This document shows, in pieces, positions 1 through 14,300 of a DNA stretch of 64,000 bases. The stretch's first letter is position 1. Every line of letters begins with the position of its first letter. The position numbers were made by a program, and so were the translations under genes. Origin of the DNA: Mermis nigrescens (Eukaryota > Nematoda > Enoplea > Mermithida > Mermithidae); the NCBI GenBank assembly GCA_036768485.1, contig JAVLUZ010000141.1:5221349-5285348 (forward strand). Reading direction: 5' to 3'. The notes under the pieces are model-generated. The model was not told the DNA's origin, did no database searches, and was given only the letters and a program-made list of their open reading frames with translations.

Positions 1-885
1 AATACTGAAAATTTAACTTTTTCATCAATACTGTCTGCAAGAAAATGAAGGAAAAACGCTATTTCGCTCATAATGGACAGATTTCTAATACGACTCGGTA
101 GTTTTGGGAAAAGTTGGGATAGATACCGCTCCGTTTATTAAATTTATTAAATATTTATCAAACGTGTGTAAAATACAGTAGAATGCGAACATACATTTTC
201 TCTAGCTTATTCCTAATACATGAAATTTGACAAAGATGTTTTATTTCTGACAATAAATAACATTATTTATGATAAACAATAACAAGAAAATTTTTAGCTT
301 TATGAAGCTAAAAAATCTCAAAAATAGATAGAATGTCAAAATAGCGCATTAATTACATTATGATTTGTATATGATTTTCAGCTTTTCTTTAAAAATATTC
401 TTTCATACGAATCATAAGCCATTATCTAAAAATGCACAAATGTATTAAAAAATTTAGAACTAATGGCAGGTCTCTTTCAGATAAGTTTGCGGTTTTTGTT
501 TTAGAACTTTTATAGATAGCACGTCGACTGATTAGAGTTATTACGAGTGACCTCAATATCAGGAATCTGTTTGCTTACAAGTGAAAATCCGAAAATCAAA
601 CTCTCAAGCTTTCGTACAGCAGACTATAATACAAGTTCTAGCATTAAAAATATTTCCAGAATTAAAATCGGCATCATTTCAAAACATTATTTCAAGAATT
701 TTGTTCTCAAGCCGCAAAAAGCAGCCATCTTTCCTTGATATTTCGAAGATAGCCGCTGATTATAAAAAGAAGTAGATTTCAAAATTTACTTCCTCTCTTT
801 TGCAACGGCAACCCTATTCCTGCAGCTGCGCAACACAAAATTTCCCCCAAAAATATCAGAGTACTGTTTGCTGTTTAAACAGCAA
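1..885. other. AT-rich sequence below BicC, nothing recognised
   Basis: No domain, RNA gene or convincing repeat was seen. Small open frames at 547-775 are AT-rich and look random. It may hold the 3' UTR of BicC. Confidence 0.4.
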
Positions 886-950
886 TCAAATTTTCGAATA
901 TGCATGTTGCATGTGGTAAGTGATTGCAGATGATCTATCTTGAAAAGGTT
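886..950 (-). CDS. Candidate BicC terminal exon
   Basis: A possible last exon: the acceptor GGCGTTCTAG supplies AA to complete a Glu codon (giving AISE, as in the family's AISELN), followed by PFQDRSSAITYHMQHAYSKI and a TGA. The phase fits but the rest has no recognisable similarity. The true tail may lie below position 1. Confidence 0.25.
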
Positions 951-967
951 CTAGAACGCCAATGTAG

Positions 968-1497
968 TGCCGACCATAGGTGCACTGTATAGCCGATTTA
1001 GGGGGTCCAAAATTGAGTTTGTTTGAGCCACAATGACCTCAAAAACTGGTATACGCGCTAAAATAGCGTCAAAATTACGTTAGGACACAGTTTCCGGTCA
1101 ATTTGAAGCACTGTTGGAAAAAATTACAATTACCACCACGTTTCGGCCTTCATTTCACCTTATTTCCCCCACAAAAGTTTCCATTTTTCAATTCTGGGGG
1201 GAGCCTCCCAAACCCTCTCCCCACGTCTATGTCTGGCGCTGACTAGCATTCACGCGGGGGATTGGTGGTCTAGACCCCGAAAACGGAAAAACGGGGCATT
1301 TTCTGAGGAAAATGATGCGAAATGAAGGCGAAAAATAAGAAAAAACTGAAAATTTTCCTGATATTGCTTAAAATTGATTAGAAACTATGGAATAAAGTTG
1401 TTTTAACGCTATTTTGGCATTTAAACTATTTTTGGCGGTCATTTTGACCCAAAAGCTCAATATAAGACCGCCACACCGGCCAGGTTGTGCATCTATA
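968..1497. repeat. R400 foldback repeat, copy 1
   Basis: Interspersed repeat recognised by GTGCCGACCATAGGTGCAC at one end and GTTGTGCATCTATACTAC at the other, with internal CTCAAAAACTGGTATACGC. The second half is an inverted version of the first, so the unit can fold back. Related copies lie near 2.75, 24.1, 31.1, 51.1 and 55.0 kb. Confidence 0.7.
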
Positions 1498-1668
1498 CTA
1501 CTGACTTTATGCTACTAATTTATTTTATGCCCAACACTGCATTTGACCGTTTTAGTTTTATAGCCGTACAAAAATTAATGAAAACTGAATTTAGCGAAAT
1601 TGACAAGAAAGTTCCATTGACTAACCTCTAGCTTCATTCAAGCAAAAGCAGCTTTAAGGGGTGACCGC

Positions 1669-1906
1669 CACACCTGGGTGTGGGGTTTGGGGGTATGCAC
1701 CCCCCCCCCCGAGAAATCAAAATAACCCCCATAATTCAATTTTTGAATTTGTTGTTGTTTTTTTCGCAATTTTTTGATGCCAATGGATAGTGCTCGATGA
1801 GAAACGTTGAAAAATGGTGTTTTTTTGCCATACCACCATTTTTAAGACCATTTTTGGCCTTTGAAAAATCTTGCACCCCCCAGAATTTCGGTGCCGCCCA
1901 CCTATG
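1669..1906. mobile_element. R250 hAT-like MITE, copy 1
   Basis: A 238-bp element with ends CACACCTGGGT and (inverted) CATAGGTGGGC, flanked by a perfect 8-bp duplication GTGACCGC at 1661-1668 and 1907-1914. It has no coding capacity. Shared interior words include TTTTTTGATGCCAATGGATA and GATGAGAAACGTTGAAAAAT. Confidence 0.85.
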
Positions 1907-2272
1907 GTGACCGCTCCGATCATTGGCTTAGTGTAGTTAGCAAGATAAGAAAGTATAGATACATATGTATTTTAAATGAGTTCGGTCATCGTCTTGCTTG
2001 CACAATAGTTTTCTATAAACTATTAAATTTACATGAACCGTAGACACCTGATTTTTTTAGTTAAATGATACCAAACAGATTTTTGATCATTTGAGCAAAT
2101 TTCATGCAGGAAAAAAACAAGTAATGCGCTTCTACGCATGCAAAATTAATCATTTTATTTACATTTACCGTAAGCTTTTTGTAGTTTATATTGCAGACTA
2201 CACTCGTATTTGGTTTAGCATAGTTTAAAACTATGAACATCTCCTCATGGAAAGATTGCTTTCTAAATATAC

Positions 2273-2372
2273 CCGAAATAGCGACGAGCATTTTTCGCCG
2301 GGCTCCAAATGTATTCACACCAAGGTCTTTCAAATCTTGATCTGTCATCGTCAGAAACGTTTTAATGTCGAT
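2273..2372 (-). CDS. BicC: BicC exon 17 (SAM domain, second half)
   Basis: The acceptor TTATCATTAAG is followed by IDIKTFLTMTDQDLKDLG, VNTFGARRKMLVAIS. This is almost the BicC consensus for SAM helices 3-5, which carry the polymerising surfaces in the family. The donor TCGG|GTATAT is phase 1, so at least one further exon must follow. Confidence 0.97.
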
Positions 2373-5300
2373 CTTAATGATAAGAACAACTATAGTTTTA
2401 ATTATCATTATAAAGGGCACTTGTTAGCAGTAATATCGAATTTAAAAGTACTTTAACGTTTACAAATGAGTTTTCTTCCAGAAGTTAAACAAGCTTTACG
2501 TAAGGCAACTATCTGATATCTTCGGATTTTTACCGTTTGGATGCATTAAACAGCGCGGTTAAATACAAAAAAGCGATTTATAATTCTCTTGATCAGATTT
2601 TCAACTTAATGCGACAATCATTCAAATAATTTTCTCATTAGCATGAAGCTAAATTCAGTTGTTAATAATTCTCAAAAAAAGGCGTTACTCTCATTTATCA
2701 TACAACGCACGTCTGGCAAAGAGATATCCTATCAGACAAGAAAGTGGGGGCTTGAGAGAGTCATCAAGATCCTCCCACAATGGAAAAATGGAAAAATTGG
2801 TGCAAAATGAAGGCAGAAAATGAATGAAAATTGAAAATTTTCCTCAAAAGTACTTGAAATTGACCACAAACTGCGAATAAGGTAGTTCAAACGCTATTTT
2901 AGCGTCCGTTTTTGAGGTTTGGACCAAAAAGCTCAATTTTTGACCGCCCTCTCTCAGATCGGCTGACCCCCTCCAGATGGGACATGCTCTGCATCTACGA
3001 GTATGTTCCTCACTTCCTGTTCCCTGAACGTATCAATGTATTTGGTCAATTGCAAATTCGTCAGTAAGGTTATGACGTCATCAACGTCGGTCAAAGAATA
3101 ATGTGCATCGTTAGGGAACTGGACAAAATCGAAATAGGTCGTCGTATTTAAACCTGAAAACATACTCTTAAATCAAAGTTTTCAATTGATTTCAATATTG
3201 TCAGACTGATCCATTAAACCAAGACGTAGGTACTTATATTTCAGATTGATGTAGCCTTGACCAAAACCAAATCTAAGTTTTATGTGACAAAATGGTTTTG
3301 CAATATCATTTACTCAGAAAAACGTCATTTTTTTTGAGGATTGGTTTTTTTAAAATATTGAGTAGCTTACTGTTCCCCGCATATCCGACATTAGCGAATA
3401 TAACGAGTCAATTGCTGTCGGATAGCAATTTTAGGAGTTATATACTTAGAAATCGTTATTATGCCTACGCCTGTATTACCTCATTTTTTGATTGTGCCCC
3501 ATCTGTCCGAATGTTCCATCTCTTCGAACGCCCAACCTCTTCGGATGTCCCAACTCTTCGAACGTTCCACCTCTTCGAATGACCTATCTCATCGCATGTC
3601 CCATCCCATCAAATGTCCCACTTCTTCGAAAATCCCAATTCATCACTTAGCAATTCATGCTATCTCTTTTGCGTGTTCCGTTTTTTTGTCTTTTTTTCAG
3701 TGCGATAATTATGTTTTTGAGACGTAAAGTTCGATGGGCATTAGCAGACCCTGATTTTATTTTATTTTTAAATTAGTTGTTTCTGAAGAACATGGTTGCC
3801 GTGGCAGAAATATGTGCGGTATGAAGATTAATGTTTCAAATGCAATCACCGTTTTCTCCACATTACAATAAGGTTTGTAATCTTGCTGTCATAGGAAAAA
3901 TGAACGAAGTTATAATGCCATTTAATTTAGGAAAAGGTGTATTGCTGCTCAAAATGAAATCAGTTGTTTGGATGTGCATGATGCGGCTCCTGAATTGTTT
4001 AACATTTGAAAATCTGAAATTATGAAAACTAAGGCATGACAAACCAATGAACCACAATTTAATCATGAAAGCAGGATATTGCTGACAACAAATTCGTGTC
4101 TATCAAATCAGATGCACAACATATTATAGATATCTTTAAATTTCAATCAACAGAACACCGAAAACGTTCGTAGAGTTTGTACATTTGAAGACATGAAGCA
4201 TGCGATGAAGTGAGATTCTTTGAGACAATTATTTCCATTTCGTGTCCTTATTCGAAGAAGTGGGACATTCGAAGAGGTGGGACCTTCCAAGAGGCAGGAC
4301 TTTCGAAGAGATGGGATTTTCTGTCTCAGTTAATTTTCATATTACATCACTTTGCGAACACCTGAGACGTTTGAAGAAGTGGGACGTTTGAAGAGATGGG
4401 ACATTCGAGGAAGTGGGACTATGCTCATTTTTTTAGAAGTCCTTTCAGATAAAATTTCGTGAACAAAATCCAAAAACTTATGCTTTTTGTCTTGAAGCAC
4501 TGGTAATGTAAGCATGAAACAATGGAGCGAATCATGGGTAGCGCGTACCTATAATATACTTGGGTACCCCTAAAAAGTATATCCCCTGCAGCTATAACGG
4601 GACACATCTGGAAGGTGCGGTTTTTTAAAAGAAAGAAAGTGAAAAAATTCGCTGCGGGTATTTTTTTGTTTATCTTCAATACCAAGCTTGTAATGAGCAA
4701 GTAAACTTTCGTCCTACATATAGAAACCTAGGACGGTTTTTTGGAGAGCTCATAAACAACTCAGCATAAATGCCTCATATAATTTGATGGTATAAAATTC
4801 TAGAGGACAAAATTCTCTAGATGAAGGAGTGTAAAAATCTGCGGGTATAAAGACAGATTATGGTCGTATTCGTCTTCTTTACGTCTGTCAACAACTCCGG
4901 CTATGAGTCCAAAAATATTTTTCCTGATAGAAATGTAGGTACGATTCAAGGGCTACTTTACGCTCACCAGCGAACTTTTTAACATTTAATACGAAGTTAA
5001 TGCCAGGGATTTAAAGTTTTCAATCTAGTTTATGGAGTAAAAAAACAGCTTTTGTGTTAGGTTTCTCTGCCAACTTCTCCGGTTTTGAATTGGGACAAGT
5101 TGAATAGAAGAAAAATAAAGCACGATCCAAGGGCTACACGTCGCAGCAAATTGTATTTTAAAAACTCAGTATCAAGTTGTGACATGGGGTGAAAAAACAC
5201 GTTTTCTTCCCTTTTCTGATTGATCAATGTCTCCAGTAGGGTGCGGAACAAAAGTTTGTCACTTATAAACGTACTACAACTTAAGGGCTACAAACTGGCT

Positions 5301-8300
5301 CAAATCGAATTCCTTTACACTCAATGGGGAGTTAGCTTTAGGTTTTCAAAGTTTACAATAAGATGGATAGTGGAAAAATATGTTTTTGTCCCGTTTTTGT
5401 TCGCCCTATTCTCCGTTAAGAAGTCGGGCTTAGTTGAATAGAATAAAAACAAAATAACTTTTAATGGATACAAGTCACAGCAAATTGTGTTCATTTACAT
5501 TAATATTTAGCTTTTTCTAGAGGTGCAATAAAAAATTGAGCGTTTTAAACGAGTTTCTGTCTTGTTTTTTTTCTGTCAACTTCTCCGGTTATGAGTCTGG
5601 ACATGATCACATGTCTAAAAATAAACCAGGGGTTAAAAGCCATACGTCAATCGGGCGCATTTGTTTACAGTCAACAGTAATGTAAAGTGGTTTCCATCTG
5701 ATATTTATTTGTCTTCAGGCCATTATTGTCGAGTACATGCGAGATAAAATTGTATATTTTTGTAGTTATTACGTTAGGAATACACAGATACGTAAACATA
5801 TGTTAACGCGTATCTCATTTTATGTAAATTTATCATCTTGTAGAGATAGGCGCATAATAATCTTATGTTGAACACGTTTCAAATTTATTGTACGGCGAAG
5901 ACTGTGATATACGATAGACCGGGAGGAAAAGTCAAGCATCACAGGAGAACCAATTAAACTAACTATAAAGAAAAACACTAAATAAGATCGTAAAAGTAAC
6001 AGGTTTGATTAATAGCTTAAATGAGCGATTTAAGGCCATTAATCCGAGGTGATAAAAGATGAAAAAATGATTTAGAAATCTCGAAAAAGTAAGCGTAAAA
6101 TAAGTGCTGGCATACAGAAAGTACGGTCAAAAACCCAACGATTAGCTTGTTCTTGATGATTGCGTTTCAGGTCAAATTACCGCTTCCCTCAGGCAAGAAA
6201 TAAAGATTTCCGAAGTGCATGAAGGTAGATGGTTGTATCATATACATAATTATAAGTGAAAAGCGATCGCAATCGATTTTGGATAAATCGAACGAAATGA
6301 TGTATGGTTAGTGACGAACGAAAATCAGAGATAAAAATGATACCCAAATAACCGATATTGTAATCCTCCAACTGATTGGCACTATTAGCGAATCTTTCAT
6401 GTATATTATTGGGAGGGCCACACCAGAATTTGTACCTTATAAAGCTGTTTTATTCCCTACAATAAAGAGAGTTGAAAACTTTTGTTTAATTTCAGTAAAA
6501 CTTAGAACGAATTGTTTCGGTCTCGGAAAAGCCAAGTCACTCATTTAACTTTTAAATCCATTCAGTGGTCTTACCATATATACAACGGCTCAAAATTTTG
6601 TGTGGAATCCTCGTCCATTTCTGGGCGGAGGGTAGACAACTCTTCAGTTTTTGGCCAAAAAAGGCCAGAATACATCAAAGACGGCAAAAAATTCATTTTT
6701 TCAAAAATCGAGGTAGGGTCAAAAATCTCCCGGCTTTGGGACGATGACGGGAAGGGACGACCAACTTTGGGTGGGGTAATCTCCCATCCCCTGTTACATG
6801 TAGAGGCATTACAGTCTAACCTTTAGCAACCACTCCTCGAGCTTGGCTGTCCCGATTAGATGTCACCGACGCCTTATCCAACAACCAGGGTCCTATCGTG
6901 TCCGTGTCATCATCGAGCGCCTTTAATTTCGTCGCCGACGACATCTTGTCATCGGATAATTCGCCGTCGCCGTAATCTTCGCCATCGTCGTCGCCGATTT
7001 CTAGCAAATCGGCTAAACCAGAAGCATTGTTGCCGGCGCCATTCGTCGATCGATGCCGTTCCAAAAATGGCTGATTTGACTAAAAGATGGACGTCAGCGG
7101 CCGAATGACGCCGATGATTCGTCCCGACAGCGGTTGTCGTCGCCGCCGACGACAGCAAATCGAAGCGATACGTCGCGTCGCATCGCTGACAACGATCGCG
7201 TCACCGGCTTGATGCACCTGCTCAGATATAAAAACAGCTTAAAATTTTGAAGAGGGTAGTCGGCCATTGAGGAAGGGGGTGAATGCAGGCACTTAGCTGT
7301 GGGGGATAAGAATTGTTCAGTTACAAGTATTTTTACGAGGGTCACCGGAGTGTGTTGAAAGACCGCCAGAATAAATTTTAGCATACATTTGAGCTAATAG
7401 GACCAAACTTTTGGGACGCATCACGCCACATTCATTCGATTCGCTTGAATTTTGTCTTCCAAACAGCTCAAGTTTGCGTACAAATGGTGAACATGAAATC
7501 ATGTCAAAATTTTCTGACGCTCGATGCAGAATCATTTATTTACCATATTGCTTTTCGTCGCAATGTACCAGGATTGAGTATAGAACAAGTTAAATAATCT
7601 TTCAGCAGGTAAAACTTGGATATGATGTTGAAAAATCATTTGTGTGACAATTTTATACAACATACTTACCGAAGACGATAAATCACAATAATTTTTTTAA
7701 AAAATCAAAAAATTATTTCCTCATGCATAGAGCTCGCTGAGAAACGCTAAAAAAACTACTGTTTTTGTCTATCTACATGTAGTTGCTGATACGTCTGACT
7801 TCAAGTCCTTTAAATTCAGAAGGCAAGCTACGTCAATAATTTTCATTTTTGACCAAAAATGCAAAAAATCATATAAAATTGATCTAAACGCAAATTTTTC
7901 CGAAAATGGGGCTAAACATTATCAGTCTGAGGGACGGGGCGATAACCGATTTCGGTCGGGGATTCCGCATTTCCTGTTACATGCATGCACCTGCTGATAA
8001 GACTCGTGCGACGCCTGTTGTTGCAATTGCTGCTGGCGCATGTTGCGAGCAAGTTGCAAGCGATTGCGAAGCGTTTCGGCTGGTGTTGAGCGACTAAACC
8101 CGTAGCCGGACCAATGATCGTTCGGGGTACGCATGCCCATAGCTTTCTCTTGCATGGCTGAAATAAGAAAATAATAAATAAATAAATAAATAAGGGGGTA
8201 AAGCAGGAACAAACAAACAAGTGCGTATTCTTCAACGCTCAGGAAGCCTTAGTCTACCGCCGCTTCTTCTGATTTTCCAGCGTTTAATTATTCTGCGTCT

Positions 8301-11300
8301 TTGTCGAAGAGTTTCATGAACAGTAAAAAGGCGGGCACGAATTACGTCGCTTTTGTCGTCGATCAACTACGATCTACGCAAGTGTGCCTATCCCAACTTC
8401 AATATCTACAGTTGGATCAAACGACGTACAACCTCTCCGCACATGGAGAAATCCATCGATCGATTTGGGTTTTTATATGCGGAGCAGCACTTCCACCAGC
8501 CATGCTGCTCCGTTGTACTGCTACTACGTGCTGGTGTCGAATCAAATCCAGGACCTACTCATGTGAACCGCTTTCCCTGTGGCTCTTGTGGAAAGAATGC
8601 TTATTATAGCTCTGTTTTTTGCTCCAATTGCAACTTGTGGATTCACAGCAATATGAAGCTGTAGTGGTCTGAGGAACATTCGCGACTACAATAAGAACAA
8701 CTACTGCTGCCCTAAGTGTGTGATAATACCTCAACCTAACCAAAAACGTCCACTGAATATTTTTGCAATTTAATATCAATGGCATCAAAAACAAACTCTC
8801 CGAGCTAATGGACTTTCTCAATAAGCATGATATTGCCATCGCACTGCTTCAAGAAACCAAACTCTCCGCAAAAACGAAGGATCCTAAAACATATGGTTAT
8901 CGTCTGATTCGTTTTGATCGCAACTCCACTACGATTGGTGGCGGCTTAGCGTTTCTAATACGAGAAGATGTTCTCACCAAAAAGCGTTGAGCTACCTACT
9001 TCTTGTAAAGACAACGTTATGGAATGTGCCGCCATTTCACTTACTTTCCCTGCTGGTGTTTTCACCTTAGTCAACATCTATATCCCGCCTACATCCAGCT
9101 GCCCTACCGGATACAGTCCGCCACTTACAGATATTTTCAACAAGGATAACATCATTATATTGGGCGATTTCAACGCCCATCACAACCTATGGCACTCGAC
9201 GATCAATGACAACCGTGGCAATATAATTGCTGATCTAATTGATCAATCCGACCTGCTCCCTTTAAATGAAAAATGCGTTACTCGTCTCCCATCAACAAAC
9301 GTACAGCGTCCAACGTCTCCGGACATTTCACTTGCATCTTCTAATCTAGCATCATCCTTTCAATGGAGCACAGAAATTACCCTCGCATCAGACCATCTAC
9401 CAATTTTGGTCAAAATCGACTTCTCCATGGAGTATGTTACATCGGCTAAAAGAACATATGTAAACTTCAGCAAGGCTGATTGGAAACTTTTCGCGGACAT
9501 TACTGAGCAAATTCTCCTGTCATCATGACTTAATGCTCATTCGTCTGTCCATGGAAGAGAACTTACACTCCGACGTGCGTATAATCGCTGCTGCTAAGAA
9601 GTCGATACCTTATGGTCGTCAGTAAACTTTACAACCCATCTTTATCAGACCATATTCAGGGACTCATTAAAGAACGTGACTCGATCAGAGCAGTTAATCC
9701 ATCCTCTGCTAGAATTGCTATTATAAACGAAATTATTGTCAAAGAATGTGATCAAGAAAAAATGCGAAAATGGCACGATTTTGTCACCTCGCTAGACCAT
9801 CGCTCATCTAACGTAAAACATCTTTGGGCAACGGTAAAATCATTGGATGGGAAAAGTCGAGCAATTGACAATGTACCTATTCGTTTTGATAGTGGTGAAG
9901 AAACTAATAATCGAAAAATCGCCACAAAGCTCTTAAAACAATTTACGGCAGTTCGACAACATTCTTCTTCTACCACTACACGCCGTATCATCCGTCATGT
10001 ACATAGCAAACAATTACAACAAGTGCTCTTCACCATCAACGAGGTGAAATTAGCTATCACCTCAGCCAAAAACTCAAGAGCTTTTGGTCCAGATGGCATT
10101 GCCATGCCATTCTTGAAGCATTTGGGCCCCTGTGGCCTCCAAACGTTGACTGACTTATTGAACCTATCTGCATCAACGGCTACTTTACCTGTTATTTGGA
10201 AACGCTCCACCATCATCTGCACTTCCCAAACCAGGCAAAGAACCAAACACAGCCTCCTCTTACTGCCCCATCTCAATCCTATGCCCAGCAGCAAAGATTA
10301 TGGAACGCTTATTGCTTCCAACAATCGTAGAACACCTTCCACCTGCGGCTCATCAGCATGGTTTCCGACCACGTCACTCAACTACATCTGCCCTGCTTAA
10401 CTTGTCCACAGCAATATGCCAAGGATTCAACTGCCCTAAACCAGCTAAGAGAACTATTGCTATAGCCCTAGACCTCAGTAAAGCATTTGACTCAGTTGAC
10501 CACACGACGTTAATCAAGATCTTGGCGGACTCCACGATGCCTGGTTGGACTTGTCGCTGGCTGGTGGCATATTTGCGCGGAAGAGAAGCCAAATGTCAGT
10601 TTAGAAACTCATCGTCAAGTTATGCCATCACCAGAATGGGTGTGCCTCAAGGTTCAGTGATCTCACCAGCTCTTTTTAATGCTTACATTCGTGAGCTTCC
10701 ATTGCCACCACCACACATTCATATCGTATCATACGCTGACGACATTACCATCTTCACCAGCGACTCGAATGTGAAAGCAATGGAAACAAACATGAACAAC
10801 TATCTGACAGACATTTCCTCATTTTTTCAGCAGCGCCACCTCACAATCTCGACGGAAAAATCTACTTGTACGATGTTTACTCCCGAGACACGCCAACACT
10901 CGCTGGAACTAAACATTTTTATTAATAATGCTCGAACTTCAAACCGTTAAGAACCCTAAAATTCTTGGGGTTCTCTTCGACTCCAAGTCTTTGTTTCAAA
11001 CAACATGTTGAAGCTCTGAAATCTCGTATTCAGAAACGAAACAACATCATCAAAGCTTTAGCTGGCCGATCATGGGGCTCTAACAAAGAAACATTGCTCC
11101 TCACTTATAAGGCGATCTGTAGATCGGTTCTTAATTATGCGGCACCAGTTTGGACTCCAACACTAACATCCTCAAATCTTGCCAAACTCCAAATCTGCCA
11201 GAACACTGCAACTTAGAACTATTACTGGCTGCCTTCAAATGTCGCCAATTGACCATCTACACAGCGAAACACGTATGCTGACGGTCCAAGTCCACAATCG

Positions 11301-14300
11301 ACTTTTGACAGACCAATTTTATGCATCTTGCCTCCACAACCAACATCCGTGCAGGCAACTTTTTGGTTGTCCTGGACCACCTACACGGCGGCAACGGAAC
11401 TTTCGGCTGAAAAACACTCTTAAAATGTATTCGGACGACAGAGTCAAACGGCACCTCACAACTTTACCCTCAACAGCTTCACTGCAACAACAACTGCAAA
11501 AGCTCCATCAGAATGCTATCCAGGCCTGTCGCCTTCGTTTCATTCAACGCAACCCACTAATAAACCGACGTCCTCCCAATATATCCCCACAAGAGAAATT
11601 GCTACCTCGCCAAACAAGATCCACCTTAGCCCAACTTAGATGTGGCTACAGTAACATGCTGGCGTCCACGCGCAGCAAACTCGACTCCAGCGGCCTCACA
11701 CCTGACACCTGCCCACGTTGTTTGGCGGCAACAGAAGATACACGACACCTCTTCAACTGTCCATCCCGACCAACACAAGCTCGTGTCAGTGACTTATGGA
11801 AAGGGCCACAATTAGTAGTGGCCTCTCTAGACCTTTGATCGATCGATGGATGACAACATGTGGACGGCAATTACAACAACAACAACAACAACAACAGTAA
11901 AAAGGCTTTTTTTGTGGAGTCAAGAAGAAACGGATATTCTACAAAAAATAAGTGCTTTACATTTCAGGCTAAGTGTCTATTGGAAGGAGCAAGCAACCCG
12001 TACTCAAGAGCAGGAAATACCGTATGGAGAAAATGAAATACGGAAAGACTGACTTTTTTCAACAACATAAACTGTGTTTTTCAGGGATTTTCAAAATTAT
12101 TTTAACTTTTTTCGATGGAAATGGAGTCAGGAAGAAACGGAGATTTTTAAAAATATAAAAATTGAGTGCTGTGCATTCTAAGCTATGTCTATTAGAGGAG
12201 CGAGCAATCTGTAATCAAGAGCAAGAAATACCGCATTGAGTAAATGAAATACTAATTTTTTCAACAACACTAATTATTCTTTTCAGGAATTTTTGGAACT
12301 TTTAGACTAAGAAACGGATATTGTGCAAAAATATAAAATGTAAGTGCTTTACATTACAGGCTAAGCGTCTATTGAGAGACAAATGATTAGGCTGATATAT
12401 CCTAAAAGCGTTTTAAATTTCAGACAACTTTCCCTCAAAAGGCTGCGCAAACCTTATTTAAAAATAGGTCAAGGATTAAGCATACCTTTTGAAGCCAATA
12501 TCTTTTGTCGACCGTAATCAATCATGGCAGTCCTTTCGGCTCCAGGTGCTTTCCAATCGCTAAAAGACGATAGCTGATAATGAATGAAAACAAAAATCTC
12601 AGCAACAAACGTAAAGTGCGTGAAATTTTTGCCGATGAAAACGATAGAATTTGTCACCAAATTTATGCAAAACAGATTAATTTGCAAGTCAAGTCACGCA
12701 AGCTGGAAGACTACGAAAAAAGAGCAAAATTACCGTCAAGTAAATACGCAGTAAAGCGTCATGAGTGAATGCATGAGAAACTAAATTTAATGAATACAAA
12801 ATAGGAAAATATGATGAAAATTGTGAGTAACCAAAAGCAATATTGAAAATTAACACAGAAAAGCACTTTGAAATGTAAAAATAAGGATAAATTTTTGAAC
12901 CAGAATGCGCGTAACACTCAAAATCGTTCGTAAGAGAATATAAAATAAATTAAATTCTATTGACTTGTTGGATGCCCCAGCAGCGTTTTCCTGTATTTTC
13001 ATTGCCGCTTGCAACAAACCATTGACCAAGGGCTCCGAGTGCCCCGTATCTGCAGCATGGTCCGTTGTTCGGTGTCTGCTGTCATTGTCAACCAGACGGG
13101 CAGCGAGCGCCTAATAAATAATTTTGGATGTGTTAATTTTATCACATTGTTTAGAACAGAATATAATTCCAACTTTTCTCCGAAGCATAAGAAATTTGTG
13201 CATGATTCGCTTAAATGCTTTGTTTTACCAAGGCGCAAGCTCTCGTGACATATCTCTGCTGCACTACCATTATTCATTTATTTGTTATCATTATTAATAT
13301 TTAAAGAATATTACCACTGACGGATTTAGAGGGGGGCGGGGCGCCCCCTGTCGTCAAAAAATATTTGGGCGCAATGAAGAATAGATGTGTATTTTTTGAT
13401 GATTTTAGCCATTTTTATCATGATTTTTTCGAATTTTTTTCGGGATAGAACTCATTAATGACATTTACTGACTCTCTCGGCGCTCTAAAAAAATCAAATT
13501 TACGTCAGAAGAGTAGTTGTTGTACAGAACAAAGATTTTTAGCTCTTAAAATGATTTCTCTAGTGTTTTTTCGGCGATTTGTATTGATTTCTGAATTAAT
13601 TTTGCGTTTTTTTTACAAAAAACTTTAGAAAAATTTCGAAGTTCTTACTTTTTTTGAATCAGAAATAATTCTGCCTATCGAAAGACAGCAAAAATATACG
13701 AATTTTGGACAATGTTTGACACTTTTAGGAAAATTTTAGGTTCCGCCCCCGTCAGAAAATCCTGGATCCGCCACTGAATATTATTTATTTGAATACAATT
13801 ATTACTATCATCATTTTTATTTCACTAATCATCATTTTATAACAATCATTACTAATGTAATTATATTACCCTTTCTCGAAATCTCAAATCTTTTTTTGCA
13901 GCGAAAAGAACGTATAACGTCTGTTTATTTTTAAAAAGTCAAAAAGGGTGAACATGCTATTTAGGCCAGAGGAGTTAGGGTAACGTTAATTAGACCATGC
14001 ACGCAATTGGAAGGTGTGTAAGTTTAGACTCCTTCATAAGGGCAAAACTTTCCAGAAAATAAAGCAAAGTAGAGGCCCAAGACGGATAAAATCTATTTTT
14101 GTCTACAAAAACGCTGGGAATTGGTCAGAAACTGTCAAAAAAATCTACTTGACCCTCCTAACCGGGCTGACCAATGTGCATCTTTGCTTAAGAATAGTCT
14201 AATCCAGAAGGGGTCTACGACGTTTTGGCGCCGCCGTCTTGGCGCCAGCAACTTATAACTTTTTCTAATTAAATCAATTTTGAAACAATTTTAAAATAAA

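Larger units (their letters stand above)
3154..6820 (-). other. BicC: BicC intron 15
   Basis: Holds the F-family element at 3490-4425, then about 2 kb of AT-rich DNA with loosely repeated phrases (near 4860-5690, CAACTTCTCCGGTTATGAGTC and related) and a TGTAACAGG repeat at 6607-6810. No gene was seen in it. Confidence 0.7.
8240..11905 (+). mobile_element. APE-type LINE, long but broken copy
   Basis: Non-LTR retrotransposon in BicC intron 13, on the strand opposite to the gene. In order it carries a 5' region, a small ORF with a 2A-like motif and PHD-like finger, an AP endonuclease, a reverse transcriptase and a C-terminal CCHC-type finger, ending in a (CAA)n tail at about 11870-11896. The 5' border is not certain. 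Coding is broken by several one-base shifts and a stop. A 5'-truncated sister copy lies at 41049-43063 on the minus strand. The domain set fits the Jockey/CR1/I group; the exact clade is undecided. Confidence 0.92.

Noticed and set aside
4700..5700. A gene in the loosely repeated tract
   Set aside because: Short frames only, none conserved between the repeated units.
12999..13277. 92-codon minus-strand frame as the coding frame of BicC exon 12
   Set aside because: A different frame of the same stretch starts at a good acceptor and matches phase on both sides.
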